Shown here: piece by piece, positions 1-8,600 of the stretch
How positions within the stretch are numbered: the first letter of the stretch is position 1
Layout of the letters: every line of letters begins with the position of its first letter
DNA from: Dichloromethanomonas sp964477085
GTDB taxonomy: Bacteria; Bacillota; Desulfitobacteriia; Desulfitobacteriales; Syntrophobotulaceae
DNA: 32,776 nucleotides
NCBI GenBank assembly: GCA_964477085.1
Contig: CAYZDF010000033.1
Location: forward strand, 1-32,776
Direction of reading: 5' to 3'
Made by a program: the position numbers and the translations under genes
The notes under the pieces: model-generated
Told to the model about the DNA's origin: nothing
Seen by the model: the letters and a program-made list of their open reading frames with translations, nothing else
Database searches by the model: none

Positions 1-64
1 TCTATCTATTATTGCCAAAGAATTAAAACCCTAGGCTTAGTTTTCGGGTCTTTAAGGTTAAATA

Positions 65-89
65 AAGTTAAAAAGGGCCTGAGCCCTTT
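65..89 (-). terminator. Probable intrinsic terminator after khpA
   Basis: A 7-bp stem (AAAGGGC / GCCCTTT, 72-78 with 83-89) and a 4-nt loop lie six bases beyond the khpA stop codon. Read on the minus strand the stem runs into a short T tract (TTTTT then AAC). The stem is short and the tract modest, so it may terminate incompletely. It would end the rpsP-khpA transcript before any downstream gene. Confidence 0.5.
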
Positions 90-95
90 CCAACC

Positions 96-326
96 TTACT
101 GGTCAATGTCAACAATTACCCTGCGGCCATCCTTGACTGCAGCGGCCTTAACAATAGTACGAATAGCATTAGCGATCTTACCTTGTTTACCGATAACTTT
201 GCCCATATCCTCTTGAGCAACTGTTAACTGAAGATGAACAGTACGCTCTGTTGTATGTTGGGCAACGATTACCTGATCAGGATTATCCACCAAAGCTTTG
301 GCTAATACTTCTACAACTTCCTTCAC
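96..326 (-). CDS. khpA: KhpA-type KH-domain RNA-binding protein
   Basis: This is the small KH-domain RNA-binding protein (KhpA/YlqC family) that follows rpsP in Firmicutes. In other species it binds RNA with KhpB and affects cell size and division. The KH signature is a GKQG loop (VIGKQGK) near the middle, followed by a helix and the strand RRVIVDID at the C terminus. The open frame extends to an ATG at 341, but the GTG at 326 is the better start: GGGGGTG sits 6 bases upstream, and the product then begins MKEVVEVLAKALV and is 76 aa, the usual family length. The gene is directly downstream of rpsP and probably cotranscribed with it. Confidence 0.93.
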   Translation of the reverse strand: MKEVVEVLAKALVDNPDQVIVAQHTTERTVHLQLTVAQEDMGKVIGKQGKIANAIRTIVKAAAVKDGRRVIVDIDQ

Positions 327-343
327 AGGAGTCACCCCCATGC

Positions 344-607
344 TTACTTGGATTTATGAAATTTCTCCATAATTCCAGCTTGACTGAGCAGGGATTTTGC
401 AGTATCTGAAGGCTGTGCACCTTTAGTAAGCCAATCCAACGCTCTAATCTCGTCGACCTTAATCTCATGAGGATTTTTAGTAGGATCGTAATAACCGATC
501 TCCTCAATCGCTCTTCCGTCACGGCGGGATGCGGAATCGCATACGACAAGACGGTAGAAAGGATTTTTCTTAGCACCCATACGGCGCAGACGAATAGTTG
601 TTGCCAT
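344..607 (-). CDS. rpsP: 30S ribosomal protein S16
   Basis: S16 is a small-subunit protein that binds 16S rRNA early in 30S assembly. The 87-aa product begins MATTIRLRRMGAKKNPFYR, the conserved N-terminal S16 signature, and continues with DSRS-like (here DSASRRDGR) and the IGYYDPTKNP motif. The length is normal. A strong site (GGAGGTG) precedes the ATG at 607. khpA lies immediately downstream. A sigma-A-like promoter is visible about 70 bases upstream, so the pair may be transcribed apart from ffh. Confidence 0.98.
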   Translation of the reverse strand: MATTIRLRRMGAKKNPFYRLVVCDSASRRDGRAIEEIGYYDPTKNPHEIKVDEIRALDWLTKGAQPSDTAKSLLSQAGIMEKFHKSK

Positions 608-676
608 GATTTCACCTCCTCAGCAAGGTATAGATGAGTAAAATACAAGTAGTAGTTAAGGATTGAGAACTTGGAT

Positions 677-706
677 ACTATAATGAACGAAACATCGGTG
701 TGTTAA
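677..706 (-). promoter_or_regulatory. Candidate sigma-A promoter for rpsP-khpA
   Basis: On the minus strand, TTAACA (701-706) and TATAGT (677-682) are separated by 18 bases; each matches consensus at five of six positions. The site lies in the 144-base gap between the ffh stop and the rpsP start. It suggests that rpsP can be expressed separately from ylxM-ffh. No other structure is evident in this gap. Confidence 0.45.
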
Positions 707-751
707 GCGAAGTCCAAACTGAATTGTTTTAGAGACCAATGTCAGTTTGTT

Positions 752-2149
752 CTAAAAGGGAAATGGAAGTTTAAAAAGAGATTTTTTACCCTGTCCGCCT
801 TTTTTCCCTTTCTTACCTTTCTTCGTACCACCCTTGCTCCCCGGACCTCCCATACCTGGCATCCCGGAAAGCTGTTTCATCATTTTCTTGGTTTGTTCAT
901 ATTGCTTAAGAAGCTTACCTACATCCTGTACAGATGTTCCGCTTCCTTTAGCAATTCTCTTCTTACGTGAATCCTTGATAAGAATAGGTTTCCTTCTCTC
1001 CTCCGGCGTCATAGACTGAATAATGGCCTCCACCCTGTTGAATTCATTTTCATCGATCTGGACATCTTTAAGTTGTTTACCCATGCCGGGGATCATTTCT
1101 AAGATTGAAGAAAGTGGTCCCATACTTCGAAGTTGTTTAATCTGATCGAGAAAATCATCTAAGGTTAATTCCTGCTTACGGATTTTCTCTTCCATCTCTT
1201 TAGCTTTTTTTTCGTCAAAGCTTTGTTGTGCTCTTTCAATCAGGGTCAGGACATCTCCCATCCCTAAAATCCTGGAAGCCATCCGATCGGGGTGGAACAC
1301 TTCCAAAGCATCGATCTTTTCTCCCATACCTGCAAATTTAATGGGACAACCTGTTACTGCTTTGACAGAAAGCGCAGCCCCGCCTCGGGTATCTCCGTCT
1401 AATTTGGAGAGTATGACACCGTTAAGCCCTAATTGATTATTGAATGTTTCCGCCACATTGACCGCATCTTGTCCGGTCATGGCATCCACAACGAGCATGA
1501 TTTCGTGAGGTTCAACCTTTTCTTTAATGTTAGAAAGCTCATCCATCAATTCTTCATTGATATGAAGTCGACCCGCCGTATCAATGATGAGGACATCATT
1601 ACCATTCTTCCGGGCGTGTTCCAGACTGTCGCCGGCAATCTTGACAGGTGATATCTGCCCTTCTGAGAAGACGGGAACTTTAATCTGTTCCGCAAGTACC
1701 TGCAACTGTTTAATCGCAGCAGGACGGTAGATATCACAAGCAACAAGTAAAGGTCGCTTACCTTGCTTTTTCAATAAGTTAGCCAGTTTGGCTACATGGG
1801 TGGTTTTACCCGCACCTTGCAGCCCTACGAGCATAATGACGGTAGGAGGTTTGGATGAGATTTGAATCTTGCTCTCGCTTCCCCCCATGAGTGCAATCAT
1901 CTCTTCATGCACAATCTTAATAACCTGTTGTCCCGGGGTAAGTGATTCTAAGACTTCTTGTCCAATCGCTCTTTCTTTAATTCGAGATATCAGTTCTTTG
2001 ACAACTTTAAAGTTAACATCTGCCTCAAGGAGAGCTACCCTCACCTCTCGCATTGCCTCATTGACATCTGCTTCTGTAAGCTTCCCTTTTCCCCTTAGAC
2101 GTTTGAAAGTAGCCTGGAGTTTTTCGCTTAAGCCTTCAAACATTGCCAT
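752..2149 (-). CDS. ffh: Signal recognition particle protein Ffh (SRP54)
   Basis: Ffh is the GTPase that binds 4.5S/scRNA and signal peptides of nascent membrane proteins and docks with FtsY. The N domain occupies about residues 1-90. The G domain follows with the P-loop GLQGAGKTT (about 109-117), DTAGR and SKLDGD. The C-terminal M domain carries RKKRIAKGSG and the methionine-rich segment KKMMKQLSGMPGMGG, ending in a Gly/Lys-rich tail. The open frame reaches 2191, but the ATG at 2149 (MAMFEGLSEKL) has AAGGA 8 bases upstream and gives 465 aa, typical for the family. It lies 94 bases after ylxM in the usual ylxM-ffh order. Confidence 0.97.
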   Translation of the reverse strand: MAMFEGLSEKLQATFKRLRGKGKLTEADVNEAMREVRVALLEADVNFKVVKELISRIKERAIGQEVLESLTPGQQVIKIVHEEMIALMGGSESKIQISSKPPTVIMLVGLQGAGKTTHVAKLANLLKKQGKRPLLVACDIYRPAAIKQLQVLAEQIKVPVFSEGQISPVKIAGDSLEHARKNGNDVLIIDTAGRLHINEELMDELSNIKEKVEPHEIMLVVDAMTGQDAVNVAETFNNQLGLNGVILSKLDGDTRGGAALSVKAVTGCPIKFAGMGEKIDALEVFHPDRMASRILGMGDVLTLIERAQQSFDEKKAKEMEEKIRKQELTLDDFLDQIKQLRSMGPLSSILEMIPGMGKQLKDVQIDENEFNRVEAIIQSMTPEERRKPILIKDSRKKRIAKGSGTSVQDVGKLLKQYEQTKKMMKQLSGMPGMGGPGSKGGTKKGKKGKKGGQGKKSLFKLPFPF

Positions 2150-2243
2150 CCTGGCGTTCCTTCTTTCTTGGTTAAGATTATTCAACCACATTTATATATC
2201 AACATATAGCTCATTGTTGGGTAATGCAAACTAAGTATATCGC

Positions 2244-2621
2244 TTATTGTTTGGTTTCCTCAAGCCTATCTGAGATGATTTCCTCGATTCTAGCCTTAAT
2301 ATCCAGCTGTCGCAGCCATGCCTCTTCGTTGGCTACGTCCTCTCGTGTCACCTCGTCCAGCATCGCCTGGATACGGAGAAGCTTTTCTTTTTCCCTCGGT
2401 AATCTTAAGATAAGACCAAGCTTATATTCATAATATTCAAGGATTTTTTCGGTGCGCTTAAGTAAATCATGGACTGCTTGTCGGCTGATACCTTCTTCTT
2501 CTGCGATTTCAGAAAGGGAAAAATCTTGCTGATAGTACAGATCCCATATTTTTGCTTGCTTAGCTGTGAGTAACGGTCCATAAAAATCATATAATAAAGC
2601 TTTTTCAGCAATCTCTTTCAT
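2244..2621 (-). CDS. ylxM: YlxM family SRP-associated helix-turn-helix protein (UPF0122)
   Basis: The 125-aa protein belongs to the UPF0122/YlxM family, encoded next to ffh across Firmicutes. In streptococci YlxM associates with SRP components and modulates SRP GTPase activity. Its first 65 residues look like a sigma-70 region 4 helix-turn-helix: LTAKQAKIWDLYYQQDFSLSEIAEEEGISRQAVHDLLKR. The C-terminal half is charged and helical (KILEYYEYKLG, then Glu/Arg-rich). The ATG at 2621 is preceded by GAGGAT. A strong sigma-A promoter overlapped by two palindromes lies just upstream. The DNA-binding fold leaves open that YlxM also regulates its own operon, which is inference only. Confidence 0.93.
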   Translation of the reverse strand: MKEIAEKALLYDFYGPLLTAKQAKIWDLYYQQDFSLSEIAEEEGISRQAVHDLLKRTEKILEYYEYKLGLILRLPREKEKLLRIQAMLDEVTREDVANEEAWLRQLDIKARIEEIISDRLEETKQ

Positions 2622-2642
2622 GACCAGTATCCTCAGTCTCCT

Positions 2643-2683
2643 GTAAAGTAATTTTGCTTTACACTAGAGTATTTTAGCTCTAG
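2643..2683 (-). promoter_or_regulatory. Tandem 20-bp palindromes on the ylxM promoter (operator candidate)
   Basis: There are two inverted repeats of identical architecture, 6-bp arms with an 8-base spacer. They are GTAAAG-n8-CTTTAC at 2643-2662 and CTAGAG-n8-CTCTAG at 2664-2683, separated by one base. Aligned, the two 20-mers agree at 14 positions. Their centres are 21 bp apart, about two helical turns, so both would face the same side of DNA. One covers the -10 box of the ylxM promoter and the other covers the expected start of the transcript. This suggests a cooperative repressor site; the downstream copy could alternatively form a hairpin at the mRNA 5' end. Confidence 0.5.
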
Positions 2684-2699
2684 TTCAATATTTTGTCAA
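2671..2699 (-). promoter_or_regulatory. Sigma-A promoter for ylxM-ffh
   Basis: On the minus strand, a perfect -35 TTGACA (2694-2699) and a -10 TAAAAT (2671-2676) are separated by 17 bases. The predicted start is near 2664, giving a leader of about 40 bases before the ylxM ATG. The -10 lies inside the second palindrome described at 2643-2683. Confidence 0.7.
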
Positions 2700-2740
2700 G
2701 GAAATGATGGGATGGATTTTATTAATGATAAAAATCATAT

Positions 2741-2777
2741 AAAATAAACGGCTGAGAAGTAATCCTTCCAGCCGTTT
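2741..2777 (-). terminator. Intrinsic terminator after mtnA
   Basis: A 9-bp perfect stem (AAACGGCTG at 2746-2754 with CAGCCGTTT at 2769-2777) has a 14-base loop and begins 12 bases after the mtnA stop. Read on the minus strand it is followed by ATTTTATATGATTTTT. This separates the ftsY-mtnP-mtnA transcript from ylxM, which has its own promoter. Confidence 0.65.
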
Positions 2778-2789
2778 TCATGAATATCT

Positions 2790-3821
2790 TTATTTAACAA
2801 GCATTTTAAGCAGGTTCACGGAATAAGGAGGAGCAATAATTCCTTTTTCCGTTATGATTCCTGAAATATATTTAGAAGATGTGATATCGAAAGCCGGATT
2901 ATACACTTGAACTTCTTCAGGGACGATTGTAACTCCCATCAACATCCGAATTTCTTTACCTTCCCGTTCTTCGACAGGAATCTCATCTCCGCTGGACAAT
3001 TTAAGATCAATCGTTGTGGTCGGTGCAGCAACATAAAAAGGAATTTCATGAACAGAAGCAAGAACTGCCAGACTATAGGTCCCAATCTTGTTGGCTGTAT
3101 CACCATTGGCAGCAATCCTGTCTGCCCCAACGATCACCATATCTATTTTTCCCTGCTGCATGAGGTAGCCTGCCATACTGTCTGTAATGAGTGTATGCGG
3201 GATATTCTCTTGTAAAAGCTCCCAGGTTGTAAGCCTTGCCCCTTGTAGAAATGGTCGGGTCTCCCCGGCATAGACGTGAATTTTCTTACCTGACTCATGA
3301 GCCGCTCTGATGACTCCCAGAGCTGTACCATATTCAACTGTCGCCAAGGTTCCTGTATTGCAGTGAGTAAGAATATTGGCTTTCTCCGCAACGATGGTAT
3401 TTCCATATTCTCCAATAAGTCTGTTCATACGACGGTCTTCTTCAGCAATCGCATTGGCCTCGTTGATAAGAGATTCCTTAACTTTGTTCAGCTCCTGATT
3501 TTGGAACTCTCTGAGTTTATCCTCCATCTTCCGTAAAGCCCAGAAAAGATTAACAGCAGTAGGCCGGGTACTTTCCAATACCCCCCGAACCTCATTCATG
3601 TGTTCAAGAAGTCCTTCTATATCACCTTCATACTTTAAGGCTCCCAGAGCAAATCCATAGGCAGCAGTGGCTCCGATGACGGGGGCCCCCCTGACTTCCA
3701 TATTCTTAATAGCTTCGGCAACTTCCAGATACGTTCTGGCCTCACGGTATTTTTCTTCCAAGGGTAGTCTGGTCTGATCAAGGATGAGCAGATGATCACC
3801 CTGCCATTGAAGCGCTTTCAC
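2790..3821 (-). CDS. mtnA: S-methyl-5-thioribose-1-phosphate isomerase MtnA
   Basis: MtnA converts 5-methylthioribose-1-phosphate to 5-methylthioribulose-1-phosphate in the methionine salvage pathway. It is homologous to eIF2B alpha/beta subunits. The 343-aa sequence contains RGAPVIG (44-50), the catalytic cysteine C154 in THCNTGT, AGETRP (185-190) and the catalytic aspartate D234 in VGADRI. These match the known Cys/Asp pair of the Bacillus enzyme with a shift of six residues. The start is GTG at 3821 with GGCGGT upstream. It follows mtnP by 15 bases, so the two steps are coupled in one operon. Later salvage genes (mtnB, mtnC/W/X, mtnD) are not in this window. Confidence 0.95.
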   Translation of the reverse strand: MKALQWQGDHLLILDQTRLPLEEKYREARTYLEVAEAIKNMEVRGAPVIGATAAYGFALGALKYEGDIEGLLEHMNEVRGVLESTRPTAVNLFWALRKMEDKLREFQNQELNKVKESLINEANAIAEEDRRMNRLIGEYGNTIVAEKANILTHCNTGTLATVEYGTALGVIRAAHESGKKIHVYAGETRPFLQGARLTTWELLQENIPHTLITDSMAGYLMQQGKIDMVIVGADRIAANGDTANKIGTYSLAVLASVHEIPFYVAAPTTTIDLKLSSGDEIPVEEREGKEIRMLMGVTIVPEEVQVYNPAFDITSSKYISGIITEKGIIAPPYSVNLLKMLVK

Positions 3822-3836
3822 AATTTTACCGCCTTT

Positions 3837-4619
3837 CTAAAACAAACCTGCTTCCCTATTGCCGGTTGAGCAGTAACATCGTTGTTCTTTCTCCATGAAT
3901 CTGCTGGTGCTCTCAATCAGTTGAGCTACAGTTCCTCCTAACATGTTCATAGTAGCGATTACTTCAGCATGTGTCAACGGTTCCTGGGATATTCCAGCTG
4001 CTTCGTTCGTCACAAGAGCCATCGTCGCGTAGCATAACCCTAATTCTCTGGCCAAGACAACTTCCGGAACTCCAGTCATACCAACCAGATGCCCACCCAA
4101 GATTCTGTACATCTCAATCTCAGCAGGCGTCTCAAATCGAGGACCTTCGGTACAGACATAGACTCCTCCCTCTTTCAGGTTAAGTCCCAGTCCTTTTGCG
4201 CCCATTTTAATAGTCTTTCGTAAGTCGGGACAGTAAGGTTCGGAAACATCCACGTGCAGTACGCCAAGCTCCCCGCCTTCAAAGAATGTCAGAGGGCGAG
4301 TTTTGGTAAAGTCCAGGAACTGATCCACGAGAACTATATCTCCGATTCTGAAGTCAGAAGATATGGAGCCTACTGCTCCCGTAGCAATGACTTTCTTAAC
4401 ACCCAGATCTTTTAAAGCCCAGATATTTCCTCTATAGTTTATTCGATGAGGAGGAACAGTGTGTCCAGCACCATGTCTCCTCAAAAAAACCATTTCTCTA
4501 TTTCCTATTATTCCCGTTTGGAAGGGTACTGAGCCATAGGGTGTGTCTATGGTTAGTTCTTTCTTCCCTTCTAAAAAAAGGTTTTCTACTCCTGTACCAC
4601 CGATCAAGGCTAAATCCAA
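3837..4619 (-). CDS. mtnP: MtnP-like phosphorylase, probably S-methyl-5'-thioinosine type
   Basis: This is a PNP/MTAP-family nucleoside phosphorylase, 260 aa. It starts MDLALIGGTG and contains the phosphate/ribose-binding segments RRHGAGHTVPPHRINYRGN (48-65) and GPRFETPAE (159-167). The base-recognition loop reads TNEAAG (204-209). Adenine-specific MTAPs have Asp-x-Asp here, whereas enzymes that use 6-oxopurines have Asn. N205/A207 therefore suggests methylthioinosine (or another 6-oxopurine nucleoside) as substrate, as in Pseudomonas MTIP. The product, methylthioribose-1-phosphate, would feed MtnA next door. The start is TTG at 4619 with GAGGAGG, which overlaps the end of ftsY, implying translational coupling. 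Confidence 0.9.
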   Translation of the reverse strand: MDLALIGGTGVENLFLEGKKELTIDTPYGSVPFQTGIIGNREMVFLRRHGAGHTVPPHRINYRGNIWALKDLGVKKVIATGAVGSISSDFRIGDIVLVDQFLDFTKTRPLTFFEGGELGVLHVDVSEPYCPDLRKTIKMGAKGLGLNLKEGGVYVCTEGPRFETPAEIEMYRILGGHLVGMTGVPEVVLARELGLCYATMALVTNEAAGISQEPLTHAEVIATMNMLGGTVAQLIESTSRFMEKEQRCYCSTGNREAGLF

Positions 4620-4621
4620 GA

Positions 4622-5548
4622 TTATTCCTCCTCAGATTTGAGAAACAGGGCATTAGCAAATTCTGTCGGTTCGAAAGGTCTTAAGTCATCGATCCCCTCG
4701 CCGATCCCAATCATTTTGACCGCTACTTTAGCTTCACCTTGGATCCCCAGGATCACGCCACCTTTAGCGGTACCATCTAATTTCGTCAGAATAATTCCAG
4801 AGACGTCTGCTGCCTCCTGAAAGAGTTTAACTTGTTGAATAGCATTCTGACCTGTCGTGGCATCCAATACCAATAAGACTTCATGCGGAGCCTCAGGAAC
4901 CTCCCGTTCGATCACTTTTTTGATCTTGCTGAGTTCCTTCATTAAATTGACTTTATTGTGCAGTCTTCCTGCCGTATCAACGATTAAAACATCAATATCT
5001 CTGGATTTGGCGGCTCGGACTGCATCGTAAGCTACAGCTGCAGGATCAGCACCTTCCGTTTGTTTGATCACTTCAACGCCGGCACGTTCTCCCCATACTT
5101 CCAATTGTTCAATGGCCGCAGCTCTAAAGGTGTCCCCTGCAGCTAAAAGGACACTCTTGCCCTGAGCCTGGAGATTTCTTGCCAATTTACCAATGGTTGT
5201 TGTTTTACCCACACCATTTACGCCAACGACCAAAAATACTGTCAGTCCGCTCTTGGCAAAGGTTAAGGATCTCTCCTCACCCAGCAAATCAGTAATCAAT
5301 TCCTTCAAAACATCTTTGAGTAGCAGCGGATCTGAGATTTTTCTTTCTTTGACTGCCTTACGCAGACCACTGACCAGGTCCAAACTCGTTGTCACACCGA
5401 CATCAGACTGAATCAGAACTTCTTCTAATTCTTCATATAAATCTTCATCGATACGCCCAGCCCCCGTAAATATGGACTCAACTTTATCGACAAAACCTTG
5501 ACGCGTTTTAGTTAGCCGCTCTTTTAGTTTACTAAAAATACCAGCCAC
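4622..5548 (-). CDS. ftsY: Signal recognition particle receptor FtsY
   Basis: FtsY is the membrane-associated SRP receptor GTPase that pairs with Ffh to hand ribosomes to the Sec translocon. At 308 aa it lacks the long acidic A domain of E. coli FtsY, as is usual in Firmicutes. The N domain spans about 1-95. The G domain has P-loop GVNGVGKTTT (109-118), DTFRAAA (139-145), DTAGR (191-195) and TKLDG. The C terminus ends LRPFEPTEFANALF, typical of the family. The start is GTG at 5548 with AAGGAG. Two bases separate its stop from the mtnP start codon. A promoter candidate lies in the 78-base gap to smc. Confidence 0.97.
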   Translation of the reverse strand: MAGIFSKLKERLTKTRQGFVDKVESIFTGAGRIDEDLYEELEEVLIQSDVGVTTSLDLVSGLRKAVKERKISDPLLLKDVLKELITDLLGEERSLTFAKSGLTVFLVVGVNGVGKTTTIGKLARNLQAQGKSVLLAAGDTFRAAAIEQLEVWGERAGVEVIKQTEGADPAAVAYDAVRAAKSRDIDVLIVDTAGRLHNKVNLMKELSKIKKVIEREVPEAPHEVLLVLDATTGQNAIQQVKLFQEAADVSGIILTKLDGTAKGGVILGIQGEAKVAVKMIGIGEGIDDLRPFEPTEFANALFLKSEEE

Positions 5549-5581
5549 AAATTGTTTCTCCTTATTTCTTCATATATTGAA

Positions 5582-5610
5582 ATTTTAGCACATTTAGGTG
5601 TTACCTTCAA
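5582..5610 (-). promoter_or_regulatory. Candidate sigma-A promoter for ftsY-mtnP-mtnA
   Basis: On the minus strand, TTGAAG (5605-5610) and TAAAAT (5582-5587) are separated by 17 bases. The -10 is preceded by TGC, an extended -10 element. The predicted start is about 25-30 bases upstream of the ftsY start. It would let ftsY and the mtn genes be transcribed apart from smc. Confidence 0.5.
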
Positions 5611-5626
5611 ATCATACCGGAAATTC

Positions 5627-8600
5627 TTAAATCGCTGATGGCAATGGATCTCCTGTTTCCCTGTCCTCAAGTTCGACGGTCAGGAGTTTGGAAACACCGG
5701 ATTCTTCCATGGTTATGCCATATAAACGGTCAGCAGACTCCATAGTACCGCGGCGATGGGAAATAACGATAAACTGAGTATGATCAGAGAGGGTATGGAG
5801 ATATTGTACGAATCGCTTTACGTTAGATTCGTCTAACGCCGCTTCAATCTCATCCAACAGACAGAAGGGACTGGGTTTTACTTTTAAAAAGGCAAAGAGC
5901 AGAGCGATCGCCGTAAAGGAACGTTCTCCCCCCGACAGAAGAGATAATAACTGGGCTTTTTTCCCTGGCGGCTGAGCGATAATCCTAACCCCTGTCTCTA
6001 AAAGGTTATCGGGATCGTCTAATTGAAGTTCAGCATAACCCCCGTTGAATAACTGTTTGAATACCTCTCTAAATGCTTCATTGACAGCTTTGAAACCTTC
6101 TTCAAAGCGCTCAATCATACTCTTATCCAACTCACGGATCAGCCCTAACAAGGCATTACCTGCTTCAATAAGATCTGTTCTTTGTGCCGTCATGAACTCG
6201 AATCGTTTGACTGCCTCAGGATACTCTTCCAAGGCGGTGTAATTGACCGGCCCAAGTTCTTCGATCTGAGATTTGAGAAGAAGAATCTTTTCTTGCAGAT
6301 AGTCTTTTCGCTCCTGACTCTGGTAAGTCTGTGCCTGATCCCAGCTCAGATTATACTCTTCTTCCAGTCTTATACGGCCGGACTCCCATTCCGTCTGCCA
6401 ACGGGCTATACGTAATTCGTTCTGGTGAAGCTGCTGTTCCATCTCCTTAGCCTGACGTCGTTTGATCTGCAGCCCTTCTTCCTTGCGAATGGTTTCTGCA
6501 GAAAAAGCTTCTTTCTCTTTTCGAAGTTCAATTAAGTCAAACCTCTTCTCCTGAAGCTTCTGTGTCGTTTCCTGAATGCTTCTTTCAACTTCATCCTGTC
6601 CATCAATCAGTTCTTGTTCAAATTGACGAACGTTATCAAATTCCTTTTTCTTTTCCTTAATGAGGTCATTATTCCTTTGTAACCTCTCATTTTCTTCCCT
6701 GATAAGCTGACGGGTTTGATCCAGCTCTTGTTCCCAGCGAGCAACTTCAACCTTAGCCGAAGTTATTTCTTCAGATATGAGCTGAGCTTGAACATTCGTC
6801 TCTTTGACAAGGGTTTCAAGGCTGACTTGCTCTGCTTGCAACTCTTTAATCTTATGTTCGGATTCCCCGATACGCTGCGTTGTTGAAGTCAGTCTTTCTT
6901 CCAATCCTTTGATTTGGTCCTGTACATCAACAATCTGATATCGTAAAGTACATAAAGACTCGTCGATTCGTCCTTTACGATCTTCGATATGTTTTCTTTC
7001 CACAGCCAAAATCCCTTTGGCTTCATTTTGAGATTTAAGTTTTTCTTCGATGTCATTTTGATCCTGAACAAGTTGTTGAAGATCTTGCATAAGAGTGGTT
7101 CTTTGCTGCTTTTTGATCACGAGCTCGGCATTCAATTCGTCGATCTTTGACGTGATCTCTTCGATTTCCCTTGCTCTGCTTAAGAGACCGCTGCTCTGGC
7201 TTCTGGTACTTCCGCCCGTTAAGGAGCCTCCAAGGTTGACCTGATCTCCCTGTAGGGTAACCACCCTGACCCTGTACTGATTGGCTCTCGCAATATCAAT
7301 CGCAGAATCCATGTTATCGGCAATGAGAATCCGCCCCAATAAGGATTCCATAACGTTATTGAAACGTTGATCATAGCTGACCAGATCGACCGCCAACCCT
7401 TGAAAGCCTTTATGGTTTTTCGTTTTGGGATCTATCGTCAATCTGCCGCCCTGAATGGCATCGAGGGGTAGAAATGTGGCTCTGCCATTGTTCGTTCTTT
7501 TCAAATAGGCAATACATTGCTTACCATCTTCAGTCTTTTCCACAATAATATTTTGGAGAGAGTTCCCCAACGCCGTCTCAATAGCAAGTTCAAACTTTGC
7601 CTGGACATCAATGTTTTCGGCCACAGTCCCATAAATCGACTCACATTTGATCTCCCCTTTGCGGAAAGCAAAGATAGTCTCTTTTACCCCTTTGTGATAA
7701 CCTTCCAGGTTATCCTCCAAAGTTTGGATAGCATTGAGTCTTGCGCTGGCTTGATCCGTCCTACGCACTAAGGCATTAATTGTCTCATCAAACTTGAGCT
7801 GTTCTTGTCTTTTATTCTCAGATCCACATATTATGGTTTGTAATCGTTTATGTAATTCTTTTTCTTCATTTTCGATTCGTGTTCGTTCTGCTTCTATGCT
7901 TTGTATTTCTGCAAGGATGGTGTCTTTTTCTTCTTCTTTAGACCCGATATCCTGAATACATTGACCTTCCTGCTTCAGAAGGGTCTCTTTTCGATGCTCT
8001 ATTTCTGCAAGCTCATTCGATAATTTACTCTTATAGGACAACTCCTCAAATATTTCTGTTTTTAATTCCTCTAAGCGTGATCCGCCACTTAAGTTTCTGA
8101 GTTCTGCAAGCTTAATTTCATGTTCGTCAAGTTTTTTCGATACTTCTTTCAGGTTATTTTGCAGAACAGCTTCCTTGCCTGTCAAGCTGGTAATTTTCAT
8201 CTCGGATTGGATAATCTTTTCACTTGAAATACTTGACTCTTTTTCGAGACGACTCAGTTGCTCTTTGGCATATCCCTGTCGTTCTGACATCAAAGACAAC
8301 TCATGGGATGCTTCTTTGACCTGATTCTCAAGTTCATAAACTTCACCCTGAAGGTTCTGAACTCTATCTTCTAATTGAGCAAGTTCGTATTTCCCCCTCA
8401 GGCTTTGGTTCTCTTCCTCCGCGATTTGCGTAGTGAAGAGCGTTAATTGGGTATTAAGATCTTCAATACCGGCTTGAGATTTAAATAGCTTTTGGTTAAT
8501 ATCTGAAAGCTCATTAACAATGAGTTTAATCTCTGTTTCTTCTAATTCCTGATTCAACCCTTTGCTTAGCCCTGCTACTTCTGCCTGTTTGGACAGAGGT

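Noticed and set aside
2150..2191. Longer N terminus for Ffh
   Set aside because: The upstream ATG has no ribosome-binding site, and the added residues do not match the SRP54 N domain.
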